Assembly (NCBI RefSeq): GCF_009765865.1
Contig: NZ_LMUQ01000039.1
Location: 287,543-351,542, forward strand
Reading direction: 5' to 3'
Source: Acidisoma sp. L85
GTDB taxonomy: Bacteria > Pseudomonadota > Alphaproteobacteria > Acetobacterales > Acetobacteraceae
Length of the DNA: 64,000 nt
Shown here: one piece after another, positions 25,814-34,140 of the stretch
Numbering within the stretch: the first letter of the stretch is position 1
Layout of the letters: each line of letters opens with the position of its first letter
Notes under the pieces: generated by a model
Told to the model about the DNA's origin: nothing
What the model saw: the letters and a program-made list of their open reading frames with translations, nothing else
The model's database searches: none
Program-made: the position numbers and the translations under genes

Positions 25814-28036
25814 ATGTCCAAGACGAGTTACGGGATCGGCCTGATCGCCCTCGCCGCCACAGTCGCAGCGGTCGTCGCCGTACCGCGCGTCCAGCACGCC
25901 CATGCCCAGATCGCCGGGCTTACGGGCGGCGAGACGGCATCCGACGCGAAGCAGCCAGTGACGTTTCGGGCCGATCGGATCGAATACAACCAGAAGTCGA
26001 ACATCGTCACGCTGAGCGGACATGTGGAGGCGTGGCAGGCTGGCCACGTCCTATTCGCTGATCACGTGCTGTATGACCGCAACACCAATATTTCCGATGC
26101 GATTGGTCACGTGGTGCTCATCTCCCCCGACGGGCAGGTGGTTTACTCGGATTACGCCGAGCTCAGCCGCGACATGACCAACGGCATCATGAAGTCGATG
26201 AACGTGACCTTGCCGAGCAACGCCAAGCTCGCGGCGAATGGCGCGAGGCGGACCGAGGGCAAGCTCAACGAACTCAGCCATGCGGTCTACACGGCCTGCG
26301 AGGTCTGCCTGAAGCATCCCAAAAGTTATCCGCTTTGGCAGATTCGCGCGCGATCGGGCGTGCAGGATCTGCAGCATCACGTGATCGAATACAAAGACGC
26401 GACGATGCAGATCTACGGCGTTCCGGTCGCGTATTTTCCCTATTTCTGGCATCCCGACCCGACGGCCAAGCGGATGAGTGGCCTGCTCATTCCCAGCATC
26501 GGCGTCAATAGCCATCTCGGTGGGTTCCTCGACCTTCCCTATTATATTGTGCTCGACGACCAGTCCGATGCGACGGTCACGCCGATCCTGACGACGCATA
26601 ACGGCGCCGCCGGTGACCTCAAGTATCGCCGCGCCTTCAATTTTGGTCAGGTAAATGCGGATGTTTCGGGCGGCTACGATGAGGGCAAGCTGGAGGGCGC
26701 TCTCTTCGCCCATGGCACCTTCGACCTCAATGACACCTGGCGCGCGGGCTTCGATTTCGAACGCGCATCCTCGGTCAGCTACCTCAACGACTACTCCATC
26801 CTGCCGAGTGTCAACGAACTGACAAGCGACGCTTATCTCGAAGGTTTCGGCAACGGCTCCTATGCCCGCATCGACAGCCGCTGGTATCAGGGCCTCACCG
26901 ACAGCGTGACCGACAGCGAGTTGCCGGTGGTGCTGCCGCATGCCGAGTATTCCTTCACCGGCACGCCCGATACCCTCGGCGGCCATGTCAATTTCGATGC
27001 CAGCTTCTTTAATATCCTGCGCAGCACCGGCACGAACACGCTACGCGGCGCCGCGACGACCGAATACGAACTGCCCTTCCACGACAATCTCGGCGGCCAG
27101 TGGAGCACCGTCTTCCACCTTGACGCCGCAGGCTATTCCGCGCGCGACCTGAGCCAGTTCCCGAACTTCTCGACCGGCGCGAATGACGCGCAGACCGCGC
27201 GGGCCCTGCCGCAGATCGCGCTGAATTATCGCTGGCCGTTGATCAACGATAGCGGGCGCTGGGGTTCCGAATTGATCGAGCCGATTTTCCAGCTCATCGC
27301 CGCGCCGATCGTGGGCAACAGCGTCGACAAGACCAATATCCCGAACGAGGACAGCTTCGACTTCAATTTCACCGACGCCAACCTGTTCGGTTTCAACAAA
27401 TACCCAGGCCTTGATCGGCTGGAGAGCGGCATGCGCGCCAATCTTGCGCTTCATGGGGCTTGGTATCTGAACAATGGTAGCGTGATCGACGCGCTGGTCG
27501 GCCAGTCCTATCGCGCCCACAAGGATGACACCTTCCCTGTCGGCTCCGGCCTTGAGGACAATATCTCGGATATCGTGGCGAAGATTTCCTATACGCCGAA
27601 TCAGTATGTCGATTTCACCTATCGCACGCGACTCAGCCACGTTTCGCTGCAAAATGAATTCATCGATGCCTTCGCGACGGCGGGCGTTCCGATACTGCGG
27701 GTCTCGGCGGGCTATCTATATTCCTCCACCGATCCCTACTTCTTCTACGACGGCGTGCCGCCGCCGGCGTCCTATTTTACGCCCCGCAACGAAGCAACGC
27801 TGGGCATTAGCACGCAGCTCCAGCAGTGGACGCTGAACGCCTCCGCGCAGCGCAACCTGCAAACCGGGCAATTCGACGCGACCAATCTTGACGCGACCTG
27901 GCAGAATGACTGTCTCGCGCTTAGTGCCAGCTTCAGCCGCCGTTACACCTCGGTCGCGGATGACGACGGTTCGACCACGTTGCTGTTCCGCGTGGTCTTC
28001 AAGACCCTCGGCGGCATCGGCTTCAACGCCCTCTAA
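25814..28036 (+). CDS. lptD: LPS-assembly outer-membrane protein LptD
   Basis: LptD is the barrel that, with LptE, inserts LPS into the outer leaflet. The 740-residue protein begins with a signal sequence ending HAHAQ, followed by an LptA-like jellyroll (VTFRADRIEYNQKSNIVTLSG) and a long beta-barrel domain. YTACEVCLKHPKSYPLW holds the conserved Cys pair and NDCLALS a late Cys, the residues expected to form interdomain disulfides. The stop overlaps a possible ATG for the next gene at 28036. Confidence 0.93.
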   Translation: MSKTSYGIGLIALAATVAAVVAVPRVQHAHAQIAGLTGGETASDAKQPVTFRADRIEYNQKSNIVTLSGHVEAWQAGHVLFADHVLYDRNTNISDAIGHVVLISPDGQVVYSDYAELSRDMTNGIMKSMNVTLPSNAKLAANGARRTEGKLNELSHAVYTACEVCLKHPKSYPLWQIRARSGVQDLQHHVIEYKDATMQIYGVPVAYFPYFWHPDPTAKRMSGLLIPSIGVNSHLGGFLDLPYYIVLDDQSDATVTPILTTHNGAAGDLKYRRAFNFGQVNADVSGGYDEGKLEGALFAHGTFDLNDTWRAGFDFERASSVSYLNDYSILPSVNELTSDAYLEGFGNGSYARIDSRWYQGLTDSVTDSELPVVLPHAEYSFTGTPDTLGGHVNFDASFFNILRSTGTNTLRGAATTEYELPFHDNLGGQWSTVFHLDAAGYSARDLSQFPNFSTGANDAQTARALPQIALNYRWPLINDSGRWGSELIEPIFQLIAAPIVGNSVDKTNIPNEDSFDFNFTDANLFGFNKYPGLDRLESGMRANLALHGAWYLNNGSVIDALVGQSYRAHKDDTFPVGSGLEDNISDIVAKISYTPNQYVDFTYRTRLSHVSLQNEFIDAFATAGVPILRVSAGYLYSSTDPYFFYDGVPPPASYFTPRNEATLGISTQLQQWTLNASAQRNLQTGQFDATNLDATWQNDCLALSASFSRRYTSVADDDGSTTLLFRVVFKTLGGIGFNAL

Positions 28037-28071
28037 TGCAACAACAAGAAACTCGAGCGAAGGTAGCGTAT

Positions 28072-29385
28072 ATGTCCCTCCGCCTGAAAATGGCCTGTCT
28101 GCTGGTGCTCTCAGTTTGGCTGGCCGTCGCGACGCTTCATCCCGCCCGCGCGCAAGACGCCTCGATCGCCGCGGTGGTCAATGGAGATGTCGTGACCCAG
28201 GCCGATGTGGAGAATCGCGCGCGCTTCTTCGCGTTGGCAACCGGTCAGCGGGTCTCACCCGATGTGCTGCAACATCTCAAGCCGCAGATCCTGCAGCAGC
28301 TCATCAATGAGCGGCTGGAGATTCAGGAAGCCGAGAAACGTGGCGTGGTGGTGCCCGACCGGTCAGTCGCCCAGGCGATCACCGAGATCGAGCATTCGAA
28401 CAACATGGGGCCGGGTGTGCTCCATCAGAAGCTGACCGAACTCGGCATCGGCTTCGATACGTTGGTCAACCAGGTGCGCACGCAGCTCGCCTGGACGCAG
28501 GTGCTGCATCAGGTTCTCGGCGATGCGGGACGCCCGAGTGCCGCCGATATCGACCGTCGTATTCTCATTGAGAAGAACAAGGGCGCGCAGCCACAATATA
28601 ACGTCGGCGAAATCTTCATCCGGGTCGCCAATCAGGCGGCTCAGATGGACGCGCAGAACTTCGCCAATACCGTGATCGCTCAGCTGCGCAGCGGCGCGCC
28701 CTTCCCGATCATCGCGGCGCAGTTCAGCCAAGGCGAGACGGCGCTGCAGGGCGGCTCGCTCGGCTGGGTTGGACCGGATCAGCTCGATCCCGCGGTCCTC
28801 GCCTTGGTGTCGCAAATGCCGATCGGCGCCATCAGCAATCCGGTGCAGGTGGCGGGCGGGCTGGTGATCGTGCAGCTGCGCGGCCGGCAAGGCCCCGGGA
28901 TGGCGGGCCCGGACGCCGGCGGTGATGCGGGTGCCAATGTCATGCTCAGCGTGCGGCAGATTTTCCTGCCGTTCACCACGCCGCTCGATCCGAAAAATCC
29001 TACCGAGCAGCAGCGGCAGACGATGGTGACTTTCCACAAGATCGCGACCTCAGTGCATAGCTGCGACGATATGGAGGCCGCGAACCGCGCCGATGGCGGC
29101 ACGAAGCCTGCGGACCCTGGGCCGGTCAACCTCGCCCAGGTCACGCCACCGCAGTTCCAGAGGCTTCTCGCCAGTCTGCCGGTCGGCAAGCCGAGTCCGC
29201 CGCTTATCGCCAATAACGGTGTGACCCTTGTCATGGTTTGCGGCCATGCGGCGGCCACCGCACAGGTGGCAGACAACTCCCGGGAGGCGGTGGCGCAACA
29301 GATCTTCGAGCGCCGGATCGATCTCACGGCGGAGCAGACCCTGGACGATCTGCGGCGGCGTGCTTCGATCCAGATCATGCATTGA
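28072..29385 (+). CDS. surA: periplasmic SurA-like peptidyl-prolyl isomerase
   Basis: The protein chaperones outer-membrane proteins. A signal peptide (MSLRLKMACLLVLSVWLAVA, cleaved near ARAQ) leads to a SurA N-terminal domain (IAAVVNGDVVTQADVENRAR) and a parvulin domain (YNVGEIFIRVANQ through GGSLGWVGPDQLDPAV). A second, degenerate parvulin-like region follows. I chose ATG at 28072 with GAAGG upstream; ATG at 28036 overlapping the lptD stop would add 12 residues. It is between lptD and rsmA, as in many proteobacteria, but pdxA, often present here, is missing. Confidence 0.9.
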   Translation: MSLRLKMACLLVLSVWLAVATLHPARAQDASIAAVVNGDVVTQADVENRARFFALATGQRVSPDVLQHLKPQILQQLINERLEIQEAEKRGVVVPDRSVAQAITEIEHSNNMGPGVLHQKLTELGIGFDTLVNQVRTQLAWTQVLHQVLGDAGRPSAADIDRRILIEKNKGAQPQYNVGEIFIRVANQAAQMDAQNFANTVIAQLRSGAPFPIIAAQFSQGETALQGGSLGWVGPDQLDPAVLALVSQMPIGAISNPVQVAGGLVIVQLRGRQGPGMAGPDAGGDAGANVMLSVRQIFLPFTTPLDPKNPTEQQRQTMVTFHKIATSVHSCDDMEAANRADGGTKPADPGPVNLAQVTPPQFQRLLASLPVGKPSPPLIANNGVTLVMVCGHAAATAQVADNSREAVAQQIFERRIDLTAEQTLDDLRRRASIQIMH

Positions 29386-30236
29386 ACGCGCTTCCGCCGC
29401 TGCGGGATGTCATCGTCCGGCACAATTTCCGGGCGCGTCACTCGCTCGGGCAGCATTTCCTGCTCGACCTCAACCTCACGGCGCGGATCGCGGGGCTGGC
29501 CGGGGACTTGAGTGGGCGGCATGTGGTGGAGGTCGGGCCGGGTCCAGGCGGGTTGACGCGGGCGCTGCTCGACACCGCGGCGGTCGATGTGACGGCGATC
29601 GAGATCGATCCGCGGGGCGTGGCGGCGCTGGAGGAGCTGGCGCCGCATTATCCTGGACGGCTCGCGATCGTCGCAGGGGATGCCATGCGGGTCGATATTC
29701 CGGGGCTGGTGCCGGCGCCGCGCCAGATCGTCGCGAACCTGCCGTATAATGTGGGCACGCCGCTGCTGATCGGGTGGCTGCGGCAGGCTGCGGCTTTCGA
29801 GCGGATGATTCTGATGTTCCAGGAGGAGGTGGCGCAGCGCATAGCGGCGGCGCCGGACACGCCGGCTTATGGTCGGCTGTCGATCCTCGCACAATGGACC
29901 TGCCGGGCCGATATCGCGATGCGGCTGCCGGCGGAGGCGTTTACGCCGCCACCCAAGGTCGCCTCGAATATCGTGCGGCTGACGCCACATGCAGAGCAGC
30001 CCGAGCCCGCGCTTTTCACGATCATGGAACGGCTGACGGCGGCGGCTTTCGGACAGCGGCGCAAAATGCTGCGGGCGGCGCTTAAGCCGCTCGGCGGCGA
30101 GGCGCTGTTGCGACGAGCCGAGATCGAGCCGACGCGGCGGGCGGAGACGCTCTCCGTGGCGGAGTTCGATCGCTTGGCGCGACTTTTGGCGATCGAAGCC
30201 ATGACTAGTGTTGCGGAGGTTGTGCCGCAGTCGTGA
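29382..30236 (+). CDS. rsmA: 16S rRNA dimethyladenosine transferase
   Basis: RsmA/KsgA dimethylates two adjacent adenines in helix 45 of 16S rRNA. The N-terminus FRARHSLGQHFLLDLNL, SAM motif VVEVGPGPGGLTRALL, acidic IEIDPR and catalytic NLPYNVGTPLLIGWL are all present. The likely start is TTG at 29382, overlapping the surA stop as TTGA and giving 284 residues; no ATG fits the family N-terminus. A terminator follows the stop directly. Confidence 0.94.
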   Translation: MNALPPLRDVIVRHNFRARHSLGQHFLLDLNLTARIAGLAGDLSGRHVVEVGPGPGGLTRALLDTAAVDVTAIEIDPRGVAALEELAPHYPGRLAIVAGDAMRVDIPGLVPAPRQIVANLPYNVGTPLLIGWLRQAAAFERMILMFQEEVAQRIAAAPDTPAYGRLSILAQWTCRADIAMRLPAEAFTPPPKVASNIVRLTPHAEQPEPALFTIMERLTAAAFGQRRKMLRAALKPLGGEALLRRAEIEPTRRAETLSVAEFDRLARLLAIEAMTSVAEVVPQS

Positions 30237-30264
30237 AAAAGGCCTGCGAGCACGCAGGCCTTTT
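30237..30264 (+). terminator. Rho-independent terminator after rsmA
   Basis: AAAAGGCCTGCG-AGCA-CGCAGGCCTTTT forms a 12-bp stem with a four-base loop, ending in a T run. It begins immediately after the rsmA TGA and closes the lptF-to-rsmA transcript. Confidence 0.92.
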
Positions 30265-30335
30265 CGTCGACGGCTTAGGGAAGGCGATCGGGGCCAGAGC
30301 AGGATGTCTCTGGTTTCAACCGCTCGTTTCCCCTT

Positions 30336-30422
30336 CGTCATGCTCGGCGAAGGCAGAGCATCCACGTCTTCCTTGCTCGACGAAGGCGAGACGTGGATGG
30401 CACGCCTTCGCGTGCCATGACG
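30336..30422. repeat. dispersed palindromic element, copy C
   Basis: Copy C lies between convergent rsmA and the Met-rich secreted protein gene. Outer stem CGTCA/TGACG, left hairpin ATGCTCGGC-GAAG-GCAGAGCAT with one mismatch, central CCACGTCTTCC with its partner GACGTGG (a C-to-T change matched by a compensating base), right hairpin GGCACGC-CTTC-GCGTGCC. Confidence 0.88.
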
Positions 30423-30461
30423 GATCTTTGGGTCGCACCCAGTATCAGGTCGTCACAACAC

Positions 30462-30854
30462 CTAGGACGGGTTGGCGGGCGCTCCGGGCGACGGGGTCGG
30501 GGGCGCCATCGGGGCGGGGTTCGGCGGTGCCATCATGGGGGTCGCGGGGGCCATTGTGGAGCCCGGCGCCATCGGCATCGCCGAGCTCGGCGCCGACATC
30601 GGGCTCATGTTGTTCTTAAGCTGCTCAGCGTTGAGCATGTCGGCCGAGTGATCCGCGTCCGAAGGGCCGCTCATGGCCGTGCCGTGCTTCATCCAATGCT
30701 TGTGCTTCATGCCCATACCCATGGGCTTCGCCATGCTAGAGCCGCTGGCACTCGGCGCGGCCATCGGGGTGGTGCTGGTCGATTGCGCCCATGCGGAGGC
30801 GCTTCCCATGATCGCCACGCTACAAATCGTCGAGAGAAGGAAGGTCTTTTTCAT
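30462..30854 (-). CDS. secreted Met/Pro-rich protein, 130 aa
   Basis: The signal peptide KKTFLLSTICSVAIMGSASA is followed by a low-complexity mature chain rich in Met, Pro, Ala and Ser, with a cluster MAKPMGMGMKHKHWMKHGTA. Repeated Met, plus Met with His, resembles periplasmic copper- or silver-binding proteins, but no Cys is present in the mature chain and no metal genes lie nearby. Start ATG at 30854 has GGAG six bases upstream; an in-frame ATG lies at 30881. Low complexity makes homology claims unsafe. Confidence 0.65.
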   Translation of the reverse strand: MKKTFLLSTICSVAIMGSASAWAQSTSTTPMAAPSASGSSMAKPMGMGMKHKHWMKHGTAMSGPSDADHSADMLNAEQLKNNMSPMSAPSSAMPMAPGSTMAPATPMMAPPNPAPMAPPTPSPGAPANPS

Positions 30855-31074
30855 GTCGGTCTCCATGCCTTTTGAGTTCAATCAGCTTTAGGCGCCGGCT
30901 AATCAGTACGGGTACAGCCCTTCGCGAAGCCCCTATGGCGCCGTGATCGTAGCCCGACATGGGGTTGCTCGCCAGAAGCGGAAGGGGTTGCTCAGCCCCG
31001 GCGCTCAGTCCAAAACCCCTCCATTCCGCCATACACCCTTCGTTCCAGAGGGCCGGACGGTTGCAGGAGGTTCG

Positions 31075-32982
31075 GTGACTCGTCTGGCGGATATCTTTTC
31101 CCGCAGACCCCCCGTCACGACAGATGCGACACCGCTTGCGCAGGCACGCCAGCCGGAGCGTCGGCAGCGCATGGTCGAGGCCCTGCGGCTGACCGCCCTG
31201 CGCAACTGGGCGGATGCCCATTCCGATGCGATCCGGCATGAGGGCAACGGCAAGGCGCCCGGCGCTACCGCCGCTCCACCCGCTTTCGCCATGGCGGACG
31301 TCGTGACGACGCTCTGGACACGCGTGCTGCGGATCGATGCCGCCGATAGTTCATGGCCGGACCGCGACCGCATCATCGTCGCGACACGGCAGGATGCGCG
31401 GCTGATGCGCGCGGTGCTGGAACTGTCGGGCCTCGATCCCGCTGACCTGTCGCATGGCCTGCCGGGGATCGAGGCGGTCATCGGCCAAGCAGGTGAGGCG
31501 CTCTCCTTCGCCGTGGGCTGCGTGCTCAGCGAGCGCATGCTCGCGGCGCGTTTCGGCAAGAGCCTGGTCGATCACCGCGCCTGGCTCTTCGCGACACCGG
31601 CGGACATCACCGGCGGCATCGGTTATGAGGCCGCGAGCCTCGCGGGTGAGCTGAAGCTATCGAAGCTCGCCATCCTGCTGGAGGAACCGGCGCATCCCGA
31701 GCCGGATGAGACGCCGGCGGCGGAGTTGCTCGAGCGTTTCGCCTCCTGGGGCTGGGCGACCAAGCGCATCGCGGGCCATGACGCGGCAGCTATCGCTTCA
31801 GCGCTGTCCTTCACACTCAGGGCGCGCAAGCCTGTTCTGCTGGTGTGCAAGACCTCGGCGCCCGCTCCGCCTCGCACGGACCGCGCAATCTCCGAGGATG
31901 TCTCTGAAGCCTGGCGCGGCGCGGGGGCGCGTGCCACGGCGGCGCGGCGCGGCTGGCTCAAGCGCCTAGCGCGTCATGCTTTGGCCGCCGACTTCGAACG
32001 GGTTCTCAATGGCCGCCTGCCGGATGGCTGGCGCGATGCGGCCCGCGTCAATCGCAGCGCGCTGGCGGAAGAAGGCGCCGCCCTCTCCGGCCCGGAAGCG
32101 AGCCGCCGCGTCATCGAAGCGCTCGGGACCGCGGTGCCGGAGATGATCCGGGCCTCCCTCGGCGCGGCAGGACGGCCGGCGGGACTTGCACCGCTGGGGC
32201 AGGAGCCCGTCGAAAATGGCGATTTCGCGCGGCGGCATATCCAGTTCGGCAGCCGTCAGGTCAGCATGGCCGTCACCCTAGCCGGCGTCGTCGGGCATGG
32301 CGGCCTGATCCCGGCCGGCGGCCTCGCCATGTCTTGCGGACACACGCTGTTTCCGGCGATCCGCACGGTCGGCCGCCACCGCCGCCGCATCGTCTTCACA
32401 TTGCTGGAGGAAGCGGCTGAAACCGCGTCCGCCGAGTATCTCGCGACGTTCCGCGCCTTGCCCGAGCTGCTGGTCTTCCGCCCCGCCGGCGCGGTCGAGA
32501 CCTCCGAATGCTGGGAGCTCGCTCTGCACAAGGAGGATGGGCCGAGCGTCCTGGTGCAGACGCCGCAGCCCGTCCCGCCGTGGCGCACCGATACAGTCGA
32601 AAATTCCTCGGCGCGCGGCGCCTATCTGACCGCGCCGGAAGAGGGTCCCCGCGCGGCCACCCTCATCGCAAGCGGTGCCGAGGTCGGGCCCGCGCTGGCG
32701 GCGCAAGCGGCCCTGGCGCAGGCCGGCATTACCGTGGCGGTGGTCTCCATGCCCTGCTGGTCACTTTTCGCGGCGCAAGACGAGGCGTATCAGACGCAAA
32801 CCCTGGGCGATGCGCCGCGGATCGGCGTCGAGCCGGGAACCGGATTTGGCTGGGAGCGTTGGCTTGGCTCGGGTGGCCACTTCGTGAGCAGCGATGTGAG
32901 TCTTCCGGGCCAGACGCATACCGCGCAGACTGTCGAGACCCTGACCGAGGCGCTGATTATCGCGGTCAAGAAGAAGCTTTGA
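31075..32982 (+). CDS. transketolase-like protein lacking cofactor motifs
   Basis: The 635-residue protein keeps the whole transketolase outline: N-terminal TPP-type domain (YEAASLAGELKLSKLAIL), Pyr domain (HGGLIPAGGLAMSCGHTLF) and C-terminal domain (AVVSMPCWSLFAAQDEAY). The catalytic signatures are gone. GDG of the thiamine site reads TPA, the following DDN reads EEP, GVRE with the catalytic Glu reads GSRQ, and the GEDGPTHQP loop is AETASAEYL. It is therefore unlikely to transfer ketols with bound TPP. Start GTG at 31075 has AGGAGG four bases before it. gap follows after 17 bases, so it is expressed with glycolytic genes. It could be a structural or regulatory partner of a true transketolase. 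Confidence 0.8.
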   Translation: MTRLADIFSRRPPVTTDATPLAQARQPERRQRMVEALRLTALRNWADAHSDAIRHEGNGKAPGATAAPPAFAMADVVTTLWTRVLRIDAADSSWPDRDRIIVATRQDARLMRAVLELSGLDPADLSHGLPGIEAVIGQAGEALSFAVGCVLSERMLAARFGKSLVDHRAWLFATPADITGGIGYEAASLAGELKLSKLAILLEEPAHPEPDETPAAELLERFASWGWATKRIAGHDAAAIASALSFTLRARKPVLLVCKTSAPAPPRTDRAISEDVSEAWRGAGARATAARRGWLKRLARHALAADFERVLNGRLPDGWRDAARVNRSALAEEGAALSGPEASRRVIEALGTAVPEMIRASLGAAGRPAGLAPLGQEPVENGDFARRHIQFGSRQVSMAVTLAGVVGHGGLIPAGGLAMSCGHTLFPAIRTVGRHRRRIVFTLLEEAAETASAEYLATFRALPELLVFRPAGAVETSECWELALHKEDGPSVLVQTPQPVPPWRTDTVENSSARGAYLTAPEEGPRAATLIASGAEVGPALAAQAALAQAGITVAVVSMPCWSLFAAQDEAYQTQTLGDAPRIGVEPGTGFGWERWLGSGGHFVSSDVSLPGQTHTAQTVETLTEALIIAVKKKL

Positions 32983-32999
32983 AGAAGGAAGAGAGAACC

Positions 33000-34013
33000 A
33001 TGGCTGTGAAGGTTGCGATCAATGGCTTCGGGCGCATTGGCCGCCTCGTTTTGCGCGCGATGGTCGAGAGCGGCCGCACGGATCTGGAGCCCGTCCTGAT
33101 CAACGACCTAGGCAGCGTCGAGGCCAATGCGCATATGTTCCGCTACGACAGCGTCCATGGCCGCTTCCCCGGCACCGTCGAGGTGAATGGCGACGCCATC
33201 ACCATCAAGCTGAACGGCCGCACCTACGGCCCGATCCGCGTTTCGGCCGAGCGCGATCCGTCCAAAGTGCCGCTCGCCGGCGTCGATGTCGCGATGGAAT
33301 GCACCGGCCTCTTCACCAGCAAGGACGCGGCGTCCAAGCTGATCGAGGCGGGCGCGCGCAAGGTTCTGGTATCGGCGCCGGCCGATGGGGTAGATGCGAC
33401 GATCGTTTTCGGCGTGAACGACAAAACCATCACCAAGGAGATGACGGTCATCTCCAACGCCTCCTGCACCACCAACTGCCTGGCGCCGATGGCGAAGATA
33501 CTGCACGAGAAGTTCCATATCCTGCGCGGCTATATGGTGACGATCCATTCCTACACGGGCGACCAGAAGACGGTCGACACGCTGCACAAGGACCTGCATC
33601 GCGCCCGTGCCGCTGCCCTGTCGGCGATCCCGACCTCGACCGGTGCGGCCCGTGCCGTCGGCCTCGTGCTGCCGGAGCTGAAGGGCAAGCTGGATGGAAC
33701 CGCCATTCGCGTGCCGACGCCCAATGTCTCGCTCGTTTCGCTCGATGTGAACCTGCGCACGCACGCGACCAAGGAGCAGATCAACGCGGCGATGAAGGAA
33801 GCCTCGGAAGGCGCGCTGAAGGGCATCATCGACTACAACACCGAGCCGCTGGTGAGTTCGGACTTCAACCACAACGCGGCCTCCTGCACCTTCGACGCGC
33901 CCCAGACGGCGGTTGTCGATGGCGAGTTGGCCCGTGTGCTGGGTTGGTATGACAACGAGTGGGGCTTCTCGAACCGCATGGGTGATACCGCGGCGGCTTT
34001 CGGGGCGCTGTAG
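33000..34013 (+). CDS. gap: glyceraldehyde-3-phosphate dehydrogenase, type I
   Basis: GAPDH oxidises glyceraldehyde 3-phosphate with NAD(P) and phosphate. The 337-residue protein has INGFGRIGR, the active-site SNASCTTNCLAP with catalytic Cys, the His in TIHSYT, and WYDNEWGFSNRM. ATG at 33000 follows AAGGAAGAGAG. It sits between the transketolase-like gene and pgk. Confidence 0.97.
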   Translation: MAVKVAINGFGRIGRLVLRAMVESGRTDLEPVLINDLGSVEANAHMFRYDSVHGRFPGTVEVNGDAITIKLNGRTYGPIRVSAERDPSKVPLAGVDVAMECTGLFTSKDAASKLIEAGARKVLVSAPADGVDATIVFGVNDKTITKEMTVISNASCTTNCLAPMAKILHEKFHILRGYMVTIHSYTGDQKTVDTLHKDLHRARAAALSAIPTSTGAARAVGLVLPELKGKLDGTAIRVPTPNVSLVSLDVNLRTHATKEQINAAMKEASEGALKGIIDYNTEPLVSSDFNHNAASCTFDAPQTAVVDGELARVLGWYDNEWGFSNRMGDTAAAFGAL

Positions 34014-34031
34014 GTCCAGCACACTCTGCCT

Positions 34032-34118
34032 CGTCATGCTCGGCGAAGGCCGAGCATCCAGGCCTTGCCTGCGTAAAGAAAGCAAGGCGTGGATGGCATG
34101 CCTTCGCATGCCATGACG
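34032..34118. repeat. dispersed palindromic element, copy D (gap-pgk spacer)
   Basis: Copy D is the only copy between two genes of the same strand and would be transcribed within a gap-pgk message. Outer stem CGTCA/TGACG, left hairpin ATGCTCGGC-GAAG-GCCGAGCAT (perfect), right hairpin TGGCATGC-CTTC-GCATGCCA (perfect), central arm pairing around AAGGCGTGG is weaker on its left side (CCAGGCCTT). Confidence 0.88.
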
Positions 34119-34140
34119 GTGTGAAAAGGGGAACGACACG

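Noticed and set aside
30961-30993. Direct repeat GGGGTTGCTC twice before the transketolase-like gene
   Set aside because: Only ten bases, two copies and no symmetry; it could bind a regulator but nothing supports this.
32508-32999. Upstream extension of gap
   Set aside because: It is a shadow inside the transketolase-like gene; GAPDH begins at MAVKVAINGFGRIGR.
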